DNA from: Megachile rotundata
Lineage: Eukaryota > Arthropoda > Insecta > Hymenoptera > Megachilidae
Assembly (NCBI RefSeq): GCF_050947335.1
Contig: NC_134995.1
Location: 7,106,501 to 7,170,500, forward strand
Reading direction: 5' to 3'
DNA length: 64,000 nt
A model generated the notes under the pieces. It was not told where the DNA came from. It saw only the letters and a list, made by a program, of their open reading frames with translations, and made no database searches. This document shows, piece after piece, positions 11,521 through 22,515 of this stretch; the first letter of the stretch is position 1, and each line of letters begins with the position of its first letter. A program made the translations under genes and the position numbers.

Positions 11521-11720
11521 TAAGGAGCGTTAGAACTTCTATAGAAAAGAAAATGGCCGCCGTCCTCCGCGTCCTCAAGAGCGCTGAAGGCGCGGTAAAT
11601 TCAAATTGCTAAGACTGAAACAATGAATTAAATGACAAATATAGACACAATAAATGAAATAAAATATAGTAAAGGAACAATAAATGAAATAACATATACT
11701 AAAGGAACACTGACTGTAAG
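11521..11720. other. GGCCGCC-containing block and 30-bp direct repeats
   Basis: AAAATGGCCGCC at 11550-11561 is another GCCAT/ATGGC-type word, followed by a small GC-rich patch to about 11600. At about 11649-11709 a 30-bp unit containing AATAAATGAAATAA and AGTAAAGGAAC or ACTAAAGGAAC is present twice. Confidence 0.6.
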
Positions 11721-13000
11721 TTAAACTACCTAAGACTGCAGATAGTAAAAGAATGTGAAGAATGCAGAAGTCTCAGACGAATTTAAAAATATATGAAAAA
11801 TATAAACAGTCCTTAGCACTCCTATGTCGAAAGTGGCTTAATATTATATTTCTCTTGGGTCTTATAAATAATTTAGACAAATAGATTGATTGAATATGTA
11901 AATTTTCGTTCACTTATGACTTATAATAAATTAACAATGTATTTGTCACATACTCCGCACTGTCAAAATATATTTTACTACAAACCCCTCTCTTGATCTA
12001 TTTAATAAATTAAAGTATTGTTAGGTAAAAAAATTAAGGAGGAAGGGGTAAAATACAATATGACTTATAAAACTACTTCGAAAATGTTTCTATTCTCAAA
12101 GTTAATCAATACCGAGGAAAATTGATATTTTCAACAAAAAGCATCAAACTTTTTGTGACCACGCCTCGTCATCGCAAAACACCTTAAGTCTTGAACCTCC
12201 AATTCCAGGTGCATGTTTCATTTAAACGATCGAGTGGTAGTAGATATTAATTCCCGTTCCGTGACAGAGGATTTGTCGGGGCAAATGATATCGTAGCTAG
12301 CCTAATCGATCGCCTTAACGTGACACGGGTAAGAGCTCGCGATTCTCGAATCACAAAACCGTGGGTCGTTTAAGGTGGGTGGAAAGAAAAAAAGGAACAG
12401 CGAAGGAACATTTATTGGACGTTATTAAATGTAATGCCGGGAGGCGTGTCCCCCTTTCGGGAACTTTACCGATAACTTCGTAATTCCCTAAAAGGATCTC
12501 CGCCACGGGACTTTCAAGACGTTCACCGGCCTCGTCACGATGTTTCCCTTCGTTCTAACGCCGCTTGCCCGAAGAATGGACCATTATGTTCCTTCTCTTC
12601 TTCTTCCTGTTCCTCCTTTTTTTTATTTATCCCCTCTTCAAAATCGATATCGAGCCCACTGTTGTTTCACCGTCTGAAAAGTAGACCCCTCTCTAAACAT
12701 TGAGCACTCGCTGTGCAAACTTCGCGTCGCGTCGTCTTAATTTCGCATTCGGGGAAGAATAAGTTCAGGAAAGACGAACAGAGAGAGTTTCCCTGCTGTT
12801 TTTCTCGGGATTATTTCACGTCTGGTGCTTGGACCCTGGAAACGTTTGCTTTTTATCCCTGGAAAGTCTATTAGGATATTATCGACGCACTTCGGGGTTC
12901 TTATCGACAATCTCGTTTTCTGATATAATATTCTTGTTATATGATAGCTTTATAGGTAGCTTAATTTCTAAATGCAAAAATAATCGACATAGATAAATTG
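11721..13000. other. Unique sequence with a GC-richer block
   Basis: AT-rich to about 12140, then GC-richer and non-repetitive from 12150 to 12900 with a pyrimidine-rich run near 12590-12640. No open frame of convincing quality. This block may be conserved non-coding or untranslated sequence, but nothing in it decides. Confidence 0.45.
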
Positions 13001-13030
13001 TACCGATGTCAACCCATGGTTGGCGCGTGA
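13001..13030 (+). repeat. Solo copy of the GATGTCAACC...TGGCGCGTG motif
   Basis: TACCGATGTCAACCCATG followed by GTTGGCGCGTGA. The same composite motif occurs at 23903-23933, 24056-24099, 24315-24346 (-), 24716-24753 (-), 25081-25114 (-) and in the duplicate at 39749-39792, 40008-40038 (-) and 40408-40445 (-). Here it stands alone, which argues for a dispersed repeat family rather than a purely local duplication. Confidence 0.8.
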
Positions 13031-13955
13031 GAGGCGGAGCCAGTTCAGGGCGCGAATTATAAACGTATAAACTTTTTTGTGAAGTTGGTGACTTTAGAAA
13101 TATATTCAATAACTTATCTTGTAAAAATCTGTAATTATACTTTGTAACATCTTAGTAGACAAACAACTCTTTACAATATTTAAGAAAAATAATCTTTGAA
13201 ATAATTAAACTGCAATTGTCCTGAGCATCATACTTTAATTATTTTTCTATCCAAGTCTTGAGAAATATATTTTAATTATTGTATACAACAATGTAAAATA
13301 AACAATGTTCATAAATGGGAACCTGGGGTAAATTCGTCTTTCAATAAATCCAAAATGAAATAAAAAATTTGAAAAGCTTGAATAAATTTAAAAAATTTGT
13401 ATAAATTAGAGAAGCAAGGGTGTGAAAAGGACAATTAAATAGCAACAATGACTCTAGGCTGATACAGCAGAAAGAAATTGAAATTGGAATTGGGCGCGAA
13501 ATAAAGAAACTGCAACATCAGCTAAGTACCTGTTGGGATAGGAATCTGTGTCAACAGGGCTTGCAAAATTAAGCTTTATTAGTCAATTCAACTGTACTAT
13601 TTCGTTCAGTGGAGCTCTCTCATTAATTATACTGGTCCCATTGTCGGCCGGCCCGGGCTATTTTCAAGCAAATGAGAATGCATAGCAGTCGGCGTGCGTT
13701 CAAATGAATTTATTCGTTAGCCGAATGCGCGGGACACCGAATCAATTGACTCTCAGATAACGTCCGGGACTAGTTTAAAACTTAAACGGAATTTAAATTT
13801 GGGATACTCTATTGTCGGATTAATTGGACTTCCGGTCGCAATTTAATCGAAACGCTGAGATGACGGGAGATATCGCTTTCTTTTCACGGGAAATTACTCG
13901 AACATTTTCATCTGGATCGAGTGTTTACTTAATTTTCTACGGTTCTCAAGTTTCC
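13031..13955. other. Unique AT-rich sequence
   Basis: No array. GC-richer at 13480-13860, including CGGCCGGCCCGGGC near 13645. A plus-strand frame at 13824-14078 begins here but runs into the following repeat and is not supported. Confidence 0.45.
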
Positions 13956-13959
13956 CACG

Positions 13960-14485
13960 TTTTTAAAAATTCTTTTCATGTTTTTAAAATTTTATCACTT
14001 TTTCATATTTTTAAAATTTCATCACTTTTTCATAGTTTAGAAATTTCATCACTTTTTCATATTTTAGAAATTTCATAAATTTTTCACATTTTTAAAATTT
14101 CATCAATTTTACATATTTTTAAAATTTCATAAATTTGTCATATTTTTAAAATTTCATAAATTTTTCATATTTTTAAAATTTCATCACTTTTTCATATTTT
14201 AGAAATTTCATAAATTTTTCACATTTTTAAAATTTCATAAATTTTACATATTTTTAAAATTTCATAAATTTTTCATATTTTTAAAATTTCATAAATTTTT
14301 CATATTTTTAAAATTTCATAAATTTTTCATATTTTTAAAATTTCATCACTTTTTCATATTTTAGAAATTTCATCACTCTTTCATATTTCCTATATCATTA
14401 ACATTTTACAAAATTTTTATTCTTGTAAAAGTTCTCAAATTTTTCATATTCCTAAATTTCATAAATTTTGTCATATTTTTAAAAT
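13960..14485. repeat. 27-bp T-rich tandem repeat
   Basis: Unit AAAATTTCATAAATTTTTCA plus TATTTTT, 27 bp (3 x 9), about 18 copies. Two variants alternate irregularly: CATAAATTTTTCATA and CATCACTTTTTCATA. It is the long form of the 9-bp class of arrays in this window. Confidence 0.92.
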
Positions 14486-15425
14486 TTCATAAAATTCCTA
14501 CATTTAATATCTACATATTTACTACATGTTAATATCTTCCATTTCCACCCTTTACTTTAGCCACAGCTTCCGACATGCTCCGTATACATGGATCATATGC
14601 TTCATATCTTCTATATGCTTATTATATGCTTTAGTAATAATTTTGTATGACCTAAGAATTTTCCATAAATGACATAACGTTATAACCACAAAAGTGAAAT
14701 TTTCGTACATGGTCCAAATTCGATGGGGACTATACAGAGATAATTACAAAGTATACCAAGTATACAAAACACGCAAAGTATTCTGTATCTAGTATTAGTA
14801 TCTGGAGCACACATATACCCTAGTTATGCAAACGTTAGTGTGAAAAAGACTGCATGCTAAAATAGAGAGCGATAATCCGAACCGGGTACATAAACGAATG
14901 CACGGTGGCAAAACGCATCGAAAAAACCGCGACAAATAATTCCTTGACGTTGGTGTTTTTCCGTGGTGTGGCATGGCGCGAATGTTCACTCCGGAATAGA
15001 ATCAACGATTCTGGCCAACAGCAACGTTCGAGCGGCTTTTTGTGATCGCACACATAGAAACCGGTTAACGGGTGAGAAGTGGCTTATAGCGTGGCCGTGT
15101 AGCAGAACCGACGTGTTTGGACTAAATCCGCAGTACTCCGGCTAAGAGCCATGGCGTGTAGCCCTAATGGCAATGTTGACGAGTGAAATTTACCTGAAAA
15201 TCGCGTTACCCGACGAGTTTCGTCGTCGGACCCGCCTCGGTGTTTCCACCAGAGAGGTTAGAGGTCGCGACACAGGTCCTTCTTGGGCTTGAAATTCAAT
15301 TGAGAGAGCGAACGAGAGCCCTGTCATAGGAAAGGCGCTTCTTCTTTTGGGATGCACGCTCAAAAGCGAGTTTCCTTTCTCCGGGGAAAATATGGCAACT
15401 GTGCGGCAAACAGATATTACGGTCT
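14486..15425. other. Unique sequence with GC-richer block 14880-15400
   Basis: 14486-14780 is AT-rich. 14790-15400 is unique with CpG-rich patches and several overlapping open frames (14795-14989 -, 14835-15053 -, 14963-15145 +) that I cannot recognise. A promoter or untranslated exon is possible but no core-promoter element stands out. Confidence 0.45.
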
Positions 15426-15429
15426 TTTG

Positions 15430-16180
15430 GTTTTATGGGAATTTGGAAGTTTGGAGTTTAGGGAAGGATTTAGGGGTGGGTATTTGGGGATTTGGGGATG
15501 CAGGGAGTTTGGTGCTTGGGGATTTTGGAATTTTGGGTTTTGGGGACTTGGGGATTTGGAGATTTGGAGATTTGGGGATTTGGGATTTGGGGATTTGGGG
15601 ATTTGGGGATTTGGGGATTTGGGGATTTGGGGATTTGGGGATTTGGGGAATTGGGGAATTGGGGATTTGGTGATCTGGACATTTGGAGATTTGGAGATTT
15701 GGGAATTTGGGGATTTGGAGATTTGGGGATTTGGGGATTTGGGATTTGGGGAATTGGAGAATTGGGGATTTGGTGATCTGGACATTTGGAGACTTGGAGA
15801 TTTGGGGATTTGAGAATTTGGGGATTTGGGGATTTGGGGGTTTAGGGTTTGGGGATTTGGGAATTTGGGGATTTGGAGATTTGGAGATTTGGAGATTTGA
15901 GGATTTGGGGATGTGAAGATTTGGAGATTAAAGGTTAGGTGATGTGGAGATTTGGTGATCTGGGGGTTTTGGTATTTGGTAATTGACATTTAAGATTGTA
16001 AGATTTGGACGTTTTGAAAATTGGGAATTTTGGTAATTGATGATTTGGAGATTTTAGGATTTAAAAATTTGCTGATTTGGAGATTTATGAATTTTGAGAA
16101 TTGGAAATTTGGAGATTTCAGGATTTAGGTGACTTGGTGATTTGGTAATTTGGGAATTTTGTGATTTGGTACTTGGAGAT
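15430..16180. repeat. GGGGATTT octamer array
   Basis: 8-bp array, G-rich on the plus strand. The stretch at about 15585-15650 is nearly perfect (GGGGATTT)n with G4 runs separated by ATTT; elsewhere GGAGATTT and GGGAATTT variants are mixed. A roughly 110-bp block with GGTGATCTGGACATTTGGAG recurs (15667, 15771). Open frames of up to 190 codons on both strands are repeat shadows. Confidence 0.95.
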
Positions 16181-16820
16181 TTGGTGATTTAGGAATTTTG
16201 AGATGTTGAAGTTTTTGGATGTGGTGATGTAGAGATTTTGAGATTTGAAAGTTTGTAAACTTGGTAATATAGTTATTTTGAGATTTGAAAGTTTGCAAAC
16301 TTAGTGATGTAGAGATTTTGAGATTTGAGAGTTTGTAAACTTGGTGATATAGTTATTTTGAGATTTGAAAGTTTGCAAACTTAGTGATGTAGAGATTTTG
16401 AGATTTGAAAGTTTGTAAACTTGGTAATATAGTTATTTTGAGATTTGAAAGTTTGCAAACTTAGTGATGTAGAGATTTTGAGATTTGAGAGTTTGTAAAC
16501 TTGGTGATATAGTTATTTTGAGATTTGAAAGTTTGCAAACTTGGTGATGTAGAGATTTTGAGATTTGAGAGTTTGGAAACTTGGTGATGTAGAGATTTTG
16601 AGATTTGAGAGTTTGCAAGCTTGGTGATGTAGAGATTTTGAGATTTGAAAGTTTGGGAATTTGCTGATGTAGAGATTTTGGGATTCGAAAGTTTGAGAAT
16701 TTGGTGATGTAAAAATGTAGAGGTTTGGAAATTTGGGAATTTAATGATGTAGAGATTTTGAGGTTTGCTAGTTTGTGGATTTGGTAATGTAGAGATTATG
16801 TGATTTTAAGAGTTTGGATA
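16181..16820 (+). repeat. 40-bp array with 80- and 160-bp higher-order structure
   Basis: Sixteen monomers of 40 bp (5 x 8) in strict register, with starts at 16181 + 40n and no visible indel. Two monomer classes alternate from 16221 to 16540: GATGTAGAGATTTT and GATATAGTTATTTT. A second level is visible: 16221-16380 and 16381-16540 match as 160-bp blocks, down to TTGGTAATAT (16261, 16421) versus TTGGTGATAT (16341, 16501). Monomers after 16580 diverge increasingly. Confidence 0.95.
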
Positions 16821-17639
16821 TAGGGATTTGAGGATTTAGGAACTTTAGGCTTTGGAGATGTGAGTATTTCAAGATTTGTGGATTTGACAATTCAGAAACA
16901 TAATAATCTAGGTATTCAGGTATCCAGTGAGAATCAAGTGAACTTATGAGCAAAACAAATTCAAGAATTTAAATATTATACAGTTTAATCAATTGTAAAT
17001 CTAACAATTCAGTAATGTTGATATTGATACAAGAAAACATGATATTTTCAAGAGATCAATAAAATGATGAATGACATGAAGAGATCAATGAGATGATCAA
17101 TGACATGAAAATTCGAAGATTCAACCCTTAAAAAAATATAAAAATCAGAAAATTTGAAAACTTGAATATACAATAATATAGGAATTAAAGAATCGTGGAA
17201 TATTCATATGTGACCATATTCAAAAGACGTCTCAGGCTGCAGCTGAGTGTACAAGAAAGAAGACATCCGAAGTGAAGTGTCCTTAACGAAGTATCGTGGC
17301 GTGGCGGAAGATTGAAATTGAATTTCGTGGCACAATATCGTCGCGGATGGCTGCAATATTCGCAACTTTTATACGTTTTACGCGACTTCAAAGGCTGCTT
17401 CTCGAGCATAAATCGGCAACCTTTAGGGCAATCGCTGAGTTACGGTGTTTATGGGCCCACTTCAGGCGATGTTGTATACCTTTTTATTTTGCATGACAGC
17501 GACTCTAAATTTTATATCGCCGGAGAAGGGAAGAATAAGTGGTTTGATATGGTACGTTATGATATTGGTGATTGAAGATCAGAAAATTTCTCAATTTGAA
17601 AAATAGGGAATTATAATGGGAGATTATAGACATTGAAAG
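16821..17639. other. Unique AT-rich sequence with a GC-richer block
   Basis: 16821-17180 is AT-rich with short ATGAAGAGATCAATGA repeats. 17215-17575 is GC-richer with frames open on both strands; the longest on the plus strand (17312-17575, TTG start) looks mixed in composition but is not recognisable. Confidence 0.45.
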
Positions 17640-18215
17640 AAATTTTGAAGCTTGGAAATTTTGGAACTGGAAATTTTGAAACTTGGAAATTTAGAAATTT
17701 AGAAATTTAGAAATTTAGAAATTTAGAAATTTTGAAACTTGCAAATTTTGATACTTGGAAATTTAGAAATTTTGAAACTTGAAAATTTAGAAATTTAGAA
17801 ATTTTGAAACTTGGAAATTTAGAAATTTTGAAACTTGCAAATTTTGATACTTGGAAATTTAGAAATTTTGAAACTTGAAAATTTAGAAATTTAGAAATTT
17901 AGAAATTTTGAAACTTGGTAATTTAGAAATTTAGAAATTTAGAAATTTTGAAACTTGGAAATTTAGAAATTTTGGAACTTGGAAATTTAGAAATTTAGAA
18001 ATTTAGAAATTTAGAAATTTTGAAACTTGGAAATTTAGAAATTTTGAAACTTGCAAATTTTGATACTTGGAAATTTAGAAATTTTGAAACTTGAAAATTT
18101 AGAAATTTAGAAATTTTGAAACTTGAAAATTTAGAAATTTAGAAATTTTGAAACTTGGAAATTTAGAAATTTAGAAATTTTGAAACTTGGAAATTTTGAA
18201 ATTTTGAAACTTGTG
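17640..18215. repeat. AAATTTAG octamer array
   Basis: AAATTTAG repeats with interspersed AAATTTTGAAACTTGG blocks. The rare marker GCAAATTTTGATACTTGG occurs at 17741, 17837 and 18053; the distances of 96 and 216 bp are both multiples of 8, so the octamer register is kept over hundreds of bases. Confidence 0.93.
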
Positions 18216-19025
18216 ATATTAAAAATCGAGAAATGCAAAAATTAAGAAGTTACATAACTTTACAATTTCAATCTCTTCACCCCATAACCAAATTCTACAA
18301 AAATCCCCTAAGTAAGCACCACAAAGAAAATGAAATGGAACCCTCATACCTCGATGTCGTCCCAAGTAATTAATTACTAGTTTCCTAGTTCCATTAACTC
18401 ATCTCGATCGATCGATCTTTCTAATTTTAATAGCTACATTTTGAAACGGAATTAATCTAAACGAGCAATGTTAGTAGATCAAAGCAGGAACATCCGTCGG
18501 ACTGAAATTCATTTCCCTCAATTACGTAATGGTGTTAGCAAAGCAAGTACCTACGTTTGATTTAATATGATCAAAACCACCGTATAAATTGCAGGTATCG
18601 TAATATTCAGCTTCGTTTCATCGATGTGGAGCACCATCGGTGTTTATTTTATTTGCTACCCACTTGTCCCAGATCCTTTTGCCATGTCAAGCTACTTTCG
18701 TCGCTTTTCACTCTATTTCTGCCCTACTTTTCATATACTTCTTTCAAAAATATCATTTTAATACATTCAGACACTGAGTCTCGTGACGATGACACACTTC
18801 TTACTACTTAGTCACCGAAACGACCGATTTATTCATCAAACTTTCAATACCGGCTACTTTTATCTTCATAAAACTTCTATTCCTTAAATTCGTGCACTCT
18901 TAATATTATCTTTATTAATATTTTATTGATTCTTTTTATTGGTTATTAAACTTAAATTTATATCACGAAGTATTTGTAATTAATTTTTTTAAACATACAT
19001 ATTTTTGAATTTTAATTTGTTAATA
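18216..19025. other. Unique AT-rich sequence
   Basis: Nothing recognisable. A plus-strand frame at 18626-18811 has a true ATG but is short and unrecognised. 18880-19020 is AT-rich. Confidence 0.45.
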
Positions 19026-19029
19026 TGTG

Positions 19030-19530
19030 TTATGATCTAATAACATATGTAACACAGTGATACGAGTGTACATGTATGTGTGTTAATAACGTATATTGTG
19101 TGTATGAGAATGTGCATATATTTTTATACGTATGTATGTATATGCATATGTTATATGTTTGTGTATGTGCACATATGTGTACACATGCATATGTATATAT
19201 TATATGTTTCCATATGTGTGCATATTTATATGTTTTATGTTTCTATATGTGTGCATATGTATATGTCACATGTTTGTATGTGTGTGCATATGTATATGTC
19301 ATATGTTTGTATATGTTTGTATATGTGTACATATGTATGTATATGTCACGTGTTAGTATATGTGTGCATATGTATATGTCACATGTTCGTATATATGTGC
19401 ATATGTATACGTTACATTTTTGTATATGTACATGTACATATGTACAGTATATGTATACATATAATATGTACATACAACGATATACATATGTGTACACGTA
19501 TGTACAATACATTCATATGAGTGCATATGT
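19030..19530. repeat. ATGTATATGTGTGCAT microsatellite
   Basis: Alternating purine-pyrimidine sequence made of GTATATGTGTGCATATGTATATGT-like words with CACATG or CATATG punctuation at about 50-bp intervals. Open frames in three frames (up to 185 codons, 19076-19633) are Y/V/C/I/H/M repeats and not genes. Alternating composition may favour non-B DNA. Confidence 0.9.
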
Positions 19531-20504
19531 GCATCATTTAAGAATGAAATATTCCTCTAAACTTCCATGGAGAAAAAAATATGTAAATGAAATAAAAAAA
19601 GCTGGTAAAATCATTATCCTAAAAATCATCTAACTTAAACATAAAAACAGAATAACGAAATAATTAAAAGTCCCGCCAGTATCGAACTAATTAATTATAA
19701 AGACGGTAAATGAAATTACAAGTAACTCGATAGAAACATTATTATTGAAAATCGATTCGTTCGGACCGGAAGAAACAAGATTTAATATTCAGCTCGTCTC
19801 GTTCGATGCGTTCGAAGCTAAAAGTATAACATGCATTTACATGTTCACGTATGTGTGTACATATATGTACATACGTGTATTTCATGCAATCATTTCACCG
19901 GAATATCTATTTCCTCGCGTTTCCAACGTGTGTCCATGTCAACGTCGATGGCACTTTTAATTAAGAGAATTCCTGATAATGGCGTCCCGCTCAATATTTT
20001 TAATTGTACGTCGCGCTACATTTTTAATTAAGTTCATACGCGCACGCTGCATTAATACGTTCATTAAGGGACTGTAATATCGAGAATAAATTGCGCGGAC
20101 CTTTCTGAACCGGATCATTTTGCAATATTCCGCCAGGCATCTTTTCAAAAAATTTATCGGCCACTGAAAAATTAATTTTTTGATAACATCATTTTAATAC
20201 TCTCTCTGCGTTCCATGCTTTTTGGAAGAACGAAATGCGATGATATTTTTAACCTTTTACTGTTCTACTTCAAAGGATGTTCCGGTAATTCGTTTTCAAG
20301 TTGCTGCTTTTATTTATTTAAATTTAATAAATAATTTTTGTCGGACGACACATTTTATCTGCTGCAGGGGACGCGATCAGTTTTTCATTTTTTAGGAATT
20401 AATTTTAATAAAATTTTACTGAAATGTACAAGGATATTAATTTATATTAATATTTGTTAATATCATAAATATTTTTATGTATTTTTTATGAGTTTTAGGA
20501 AATT
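19531..20504. other. Unique AT-rich sequence
   Basis: A short CATGTTCACGTATGTGTGTA microsatellite patch at 19836-19875 and a GC-richer stretch at 19740-20130 with small overlapping frames. No gene is supported. Confidence 0.45.
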
Positions 20505-20572
20505 AAAATTTGTTAAGAATTTTGGGAATTTTAAGAATTTTAAGAATTTTAAGAATTTTAAGAATTTTAAGA
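20505..20572. repeat. Short GAATTTTAA nonamer array
   Basis: About seven copies of a 9-bp unit (GAATTTTAA). It is a small example of the nonamer class that is much larger at 37345 and 38880. Confidence 0.9.
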
Positions 20573-21290
20573 ATTCGATCATTCAAAGAAAATTTAACAA
20601 TAAATAATTTGATCTCTGAAAGTTCGAAACTGAAAAATTATGAAAACTTGACAATCTAGTGATTTAGGAATAAATACTTGAAGTTACTAACCCAAAAATT
20701 TGTAAATCCCCATTTTTTGTGATTTCACTGATATAATACTGTTGTTAATAGATGTATCATATTCAGTTGTTGAAGCTTAGTCGCGAATCCGCGTAAATTG
20801 AGCTGCAGAACCTTGTCTTAGGTAGTTCGCGCGTTTCAGCGCTTTGAGACTCCGAAATTCGTGCTAGAACCGACAAGTAAGTGAATCTCTTGGCTTAATC
20901 GATTATCCGCCCTGTTATACGACAAACGTATTTGCCACGGTTACTATAACAGGCTTTCACTTGCGTTTTAGATAGCAACCATTAACGATGTTATGCCGTT
21001 TGCATATAAAACAGTGACATGACTCTTGCTTGTCTACTCCTTATCTACTTATGGTTTCAACCTATTATAGCATTCGTTGCTCATTGTTAACTTTTATGTT
21101 CCTTTTAGTACATAAAACTACGTACGTGTTGTGTAGACATTGTGAAGAATGTTTGTAGAGTTTTATATTTAAGAAAATTGTTTATCGTAGGAAATTAAAT
21201 AGTTAATAGACAAGTATTTGGTATTTGTAATTCATAGGAAACTAGGTATTTATGTTTAACAGCAAATTGTTTGATAACAAATTACTCTTT
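20573..21290. other. Unique block with a donor-like and a TATA-like site
   Basis: 20770-21060 is GC-richer. ACAA|GTAAGTGA at 20873-20884 is a consensus 5' splice donor (GTAAGT at 20877-20882) on the plus strand, and TATAAAA lies at 21005-21011 with no initiator-type word at the expected distance. The two signals are in the wrong order to belong to one transcript start. They are recorded as sequence facts only. Confidence 0.3.
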
Positions 21291-21530
21291 ATTTATATTT
21301 AATAAGAAGTTATTCATTATTTATATTTAATAAGAAATTATTTATTATTTATATTTTGTAAGAAATTATGTATCATTTATATTTTGTAAGAAATTATTTA
21401 ATATTTATATTTTGTAAGAAATTCTTCAATATTTGTATTTAATAGGAAATTATTTAATACTTATATCTAACAGGAAATTATTTAGTATGTACATCTAACA
21501 AGAAATTATCTGTCATGTATATGTAACGAA
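21290..21530. repeat. AT-rich repeat of about 29-32 bp
   Basis: About eight direct copies of AAGAAATTATTTATTATTTA plus TATTT, unit length 29-32 bp, with progressive divergence toward 21530. Confidence 0.88.
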
Positions 21531-21681
21531 CTCACTACAGATAATTCCCATCTGATATTTCCCTAACGTAAATATTAACATAAGTTGTATTTTCCATTTG
21601 ACAATTTACCTTCATTTTTTATGAACATTTTGAATTTCATAATTTTGGTTCGCTATTTTCCATTTAGTAGTTTTTGCTTGT

Positions 21682-22017
21682 TTAAGCAAAATTTTTGTTA
21701 TTTAAGCAACAATTTTTACACAGCGTTTGTCTGATATTTACGGTAAAATTGCCACAGTTAAACCCTCTGATTACTTTTGACTTGATAAGAGGACAAGGAG
21801 AAATAAAGCAGTGAATAATTGTTAGAAATAAAATAATGGCCCCGCAATAGTAGCACACACGAGGATAGCCGAAGACGTAGTACAGTAATAAATTATTAAG
21901 TATAAAGACGAGAAGTATATAGTTTTTCACTTCTATCCGAGTAAGTGCTACCGCAATTTCCTCTTCTTGCTGTGTCATACTTAGCGTTGTAGTTAATAAA
22001 TGGCGTACGTGAAACAT
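21682..22017 (-). CDS. Possible small two-helix membrane protein (111 aa)
   Basis: I do not recognise the family. From the ATG at 22017 the frame runs 111 codons to TAA. Visible features: a hydrophilic start with TQQEEE near residues 19-25, a hydrophobic run around 37-52 (ILLVFILNNLLLYYVF), a second around 61-75 (AIILFLTIIHCFI), and two CxxC motifs, CYYC near 57-60 and CKNC near 100-103. The frame is open a few codons upstream of the ATG. On the same strand, 190-490 bp upstream, is a cluster of CAAAATGGC-type words (22200-22515), a type of site often found near promoters. AT-rich sequence readily yields hydrophobic frames by chance, which is the main alternative. Confidence 0.22.
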   Translation of the reverse strand: MFHVRHLLTTTLSMTQQEEEIAVALTRIEVKNYILLVFILNNLLLYYVFGYPRVCYYCGAIILFLTIIHCFISPCPLIKSKVIRGFNCGNFTVNIRQTLCKNCCLNNKNFA

Positions 22018-22203
22018 TTTCTGAAGCTGCAAACGGAATTTGACTTTTCTTCGCCCATAAACCTTGAAATATTACAGTTAATTTATTGCAATCTATTTTA
22101 GCGTTTAAGTCATTTTATTCAATTTTTAGTTTTGTTCTTGTGTTGTCAAATTGTTAAACTTTGCACGTTTGATATCGATTGTTGTTTAGCGTAATTGGCA
22201 AGC

Positions 22204-22515
22204 CGCCATTTTGTATTGAAATCGTTTATCCAGCTATTTTGTTCAAACTTTAAGCATTAAATTAATATCCTGCCATTTTGTGATATTTCTGCTTCATCAA
22301 ACCATATTAATTACAATATCTTTTGAAATCCATGATCAACTTTTAGTCGCCATTTTGTATTAAGAAAATGACAAAGTAATACATATCGTCATTCTCCCAG
22401 AACTTGCAGCTTTAAATTGATATACTACAAGTGCCATTTTGTGAAACTGTTGCATCATCAAATATCAATCTTCCTATCCATCATTGTCACGTAACTTGCA
22501 GACCGCCATTTTGTG
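22204..22515 (-). promoter_or_regulatory. Five YY1/Pho-like GCCATTTTG sites
   Basis: GCCATTTTG begins at 22205, 22272, 22349, 22433 and 22505; three have the full CGCCATTTTGT (minus strand ACAAAATGGCG). Spacing is 67-84 bp. The 22272 and 22433 copies share a flanking ATCATCAAA-type context, so the cluster looks like a diverged dimeric tandem repeat of about 155 bp. The orientation is opposite to the 6275-7216 cluster. YY1/Pho binding is inference from the known consensus. Confidence 0.5.

Noticed and set aside
15585..15655. Telomere sequence
   Set aside because: GGGGATTT resembles a ciliate-type telomere, but the tract is internal, mixed with other octamers and flanked by unique DNA; no TTAGG-type repeat is seen.
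19076..19633. 185-residue Y/V/C/M-rich protein
   Set aside because: Translation of an alternating TATG/CATA microsatellite; three frames are open at once.
20873..21011. Gene start with splice donor at 20877 and TATA box at 21005
   Set aside because: The donor lies upstream of the TATA box, so they cannot serve one first exon; each alone is expected by chance.
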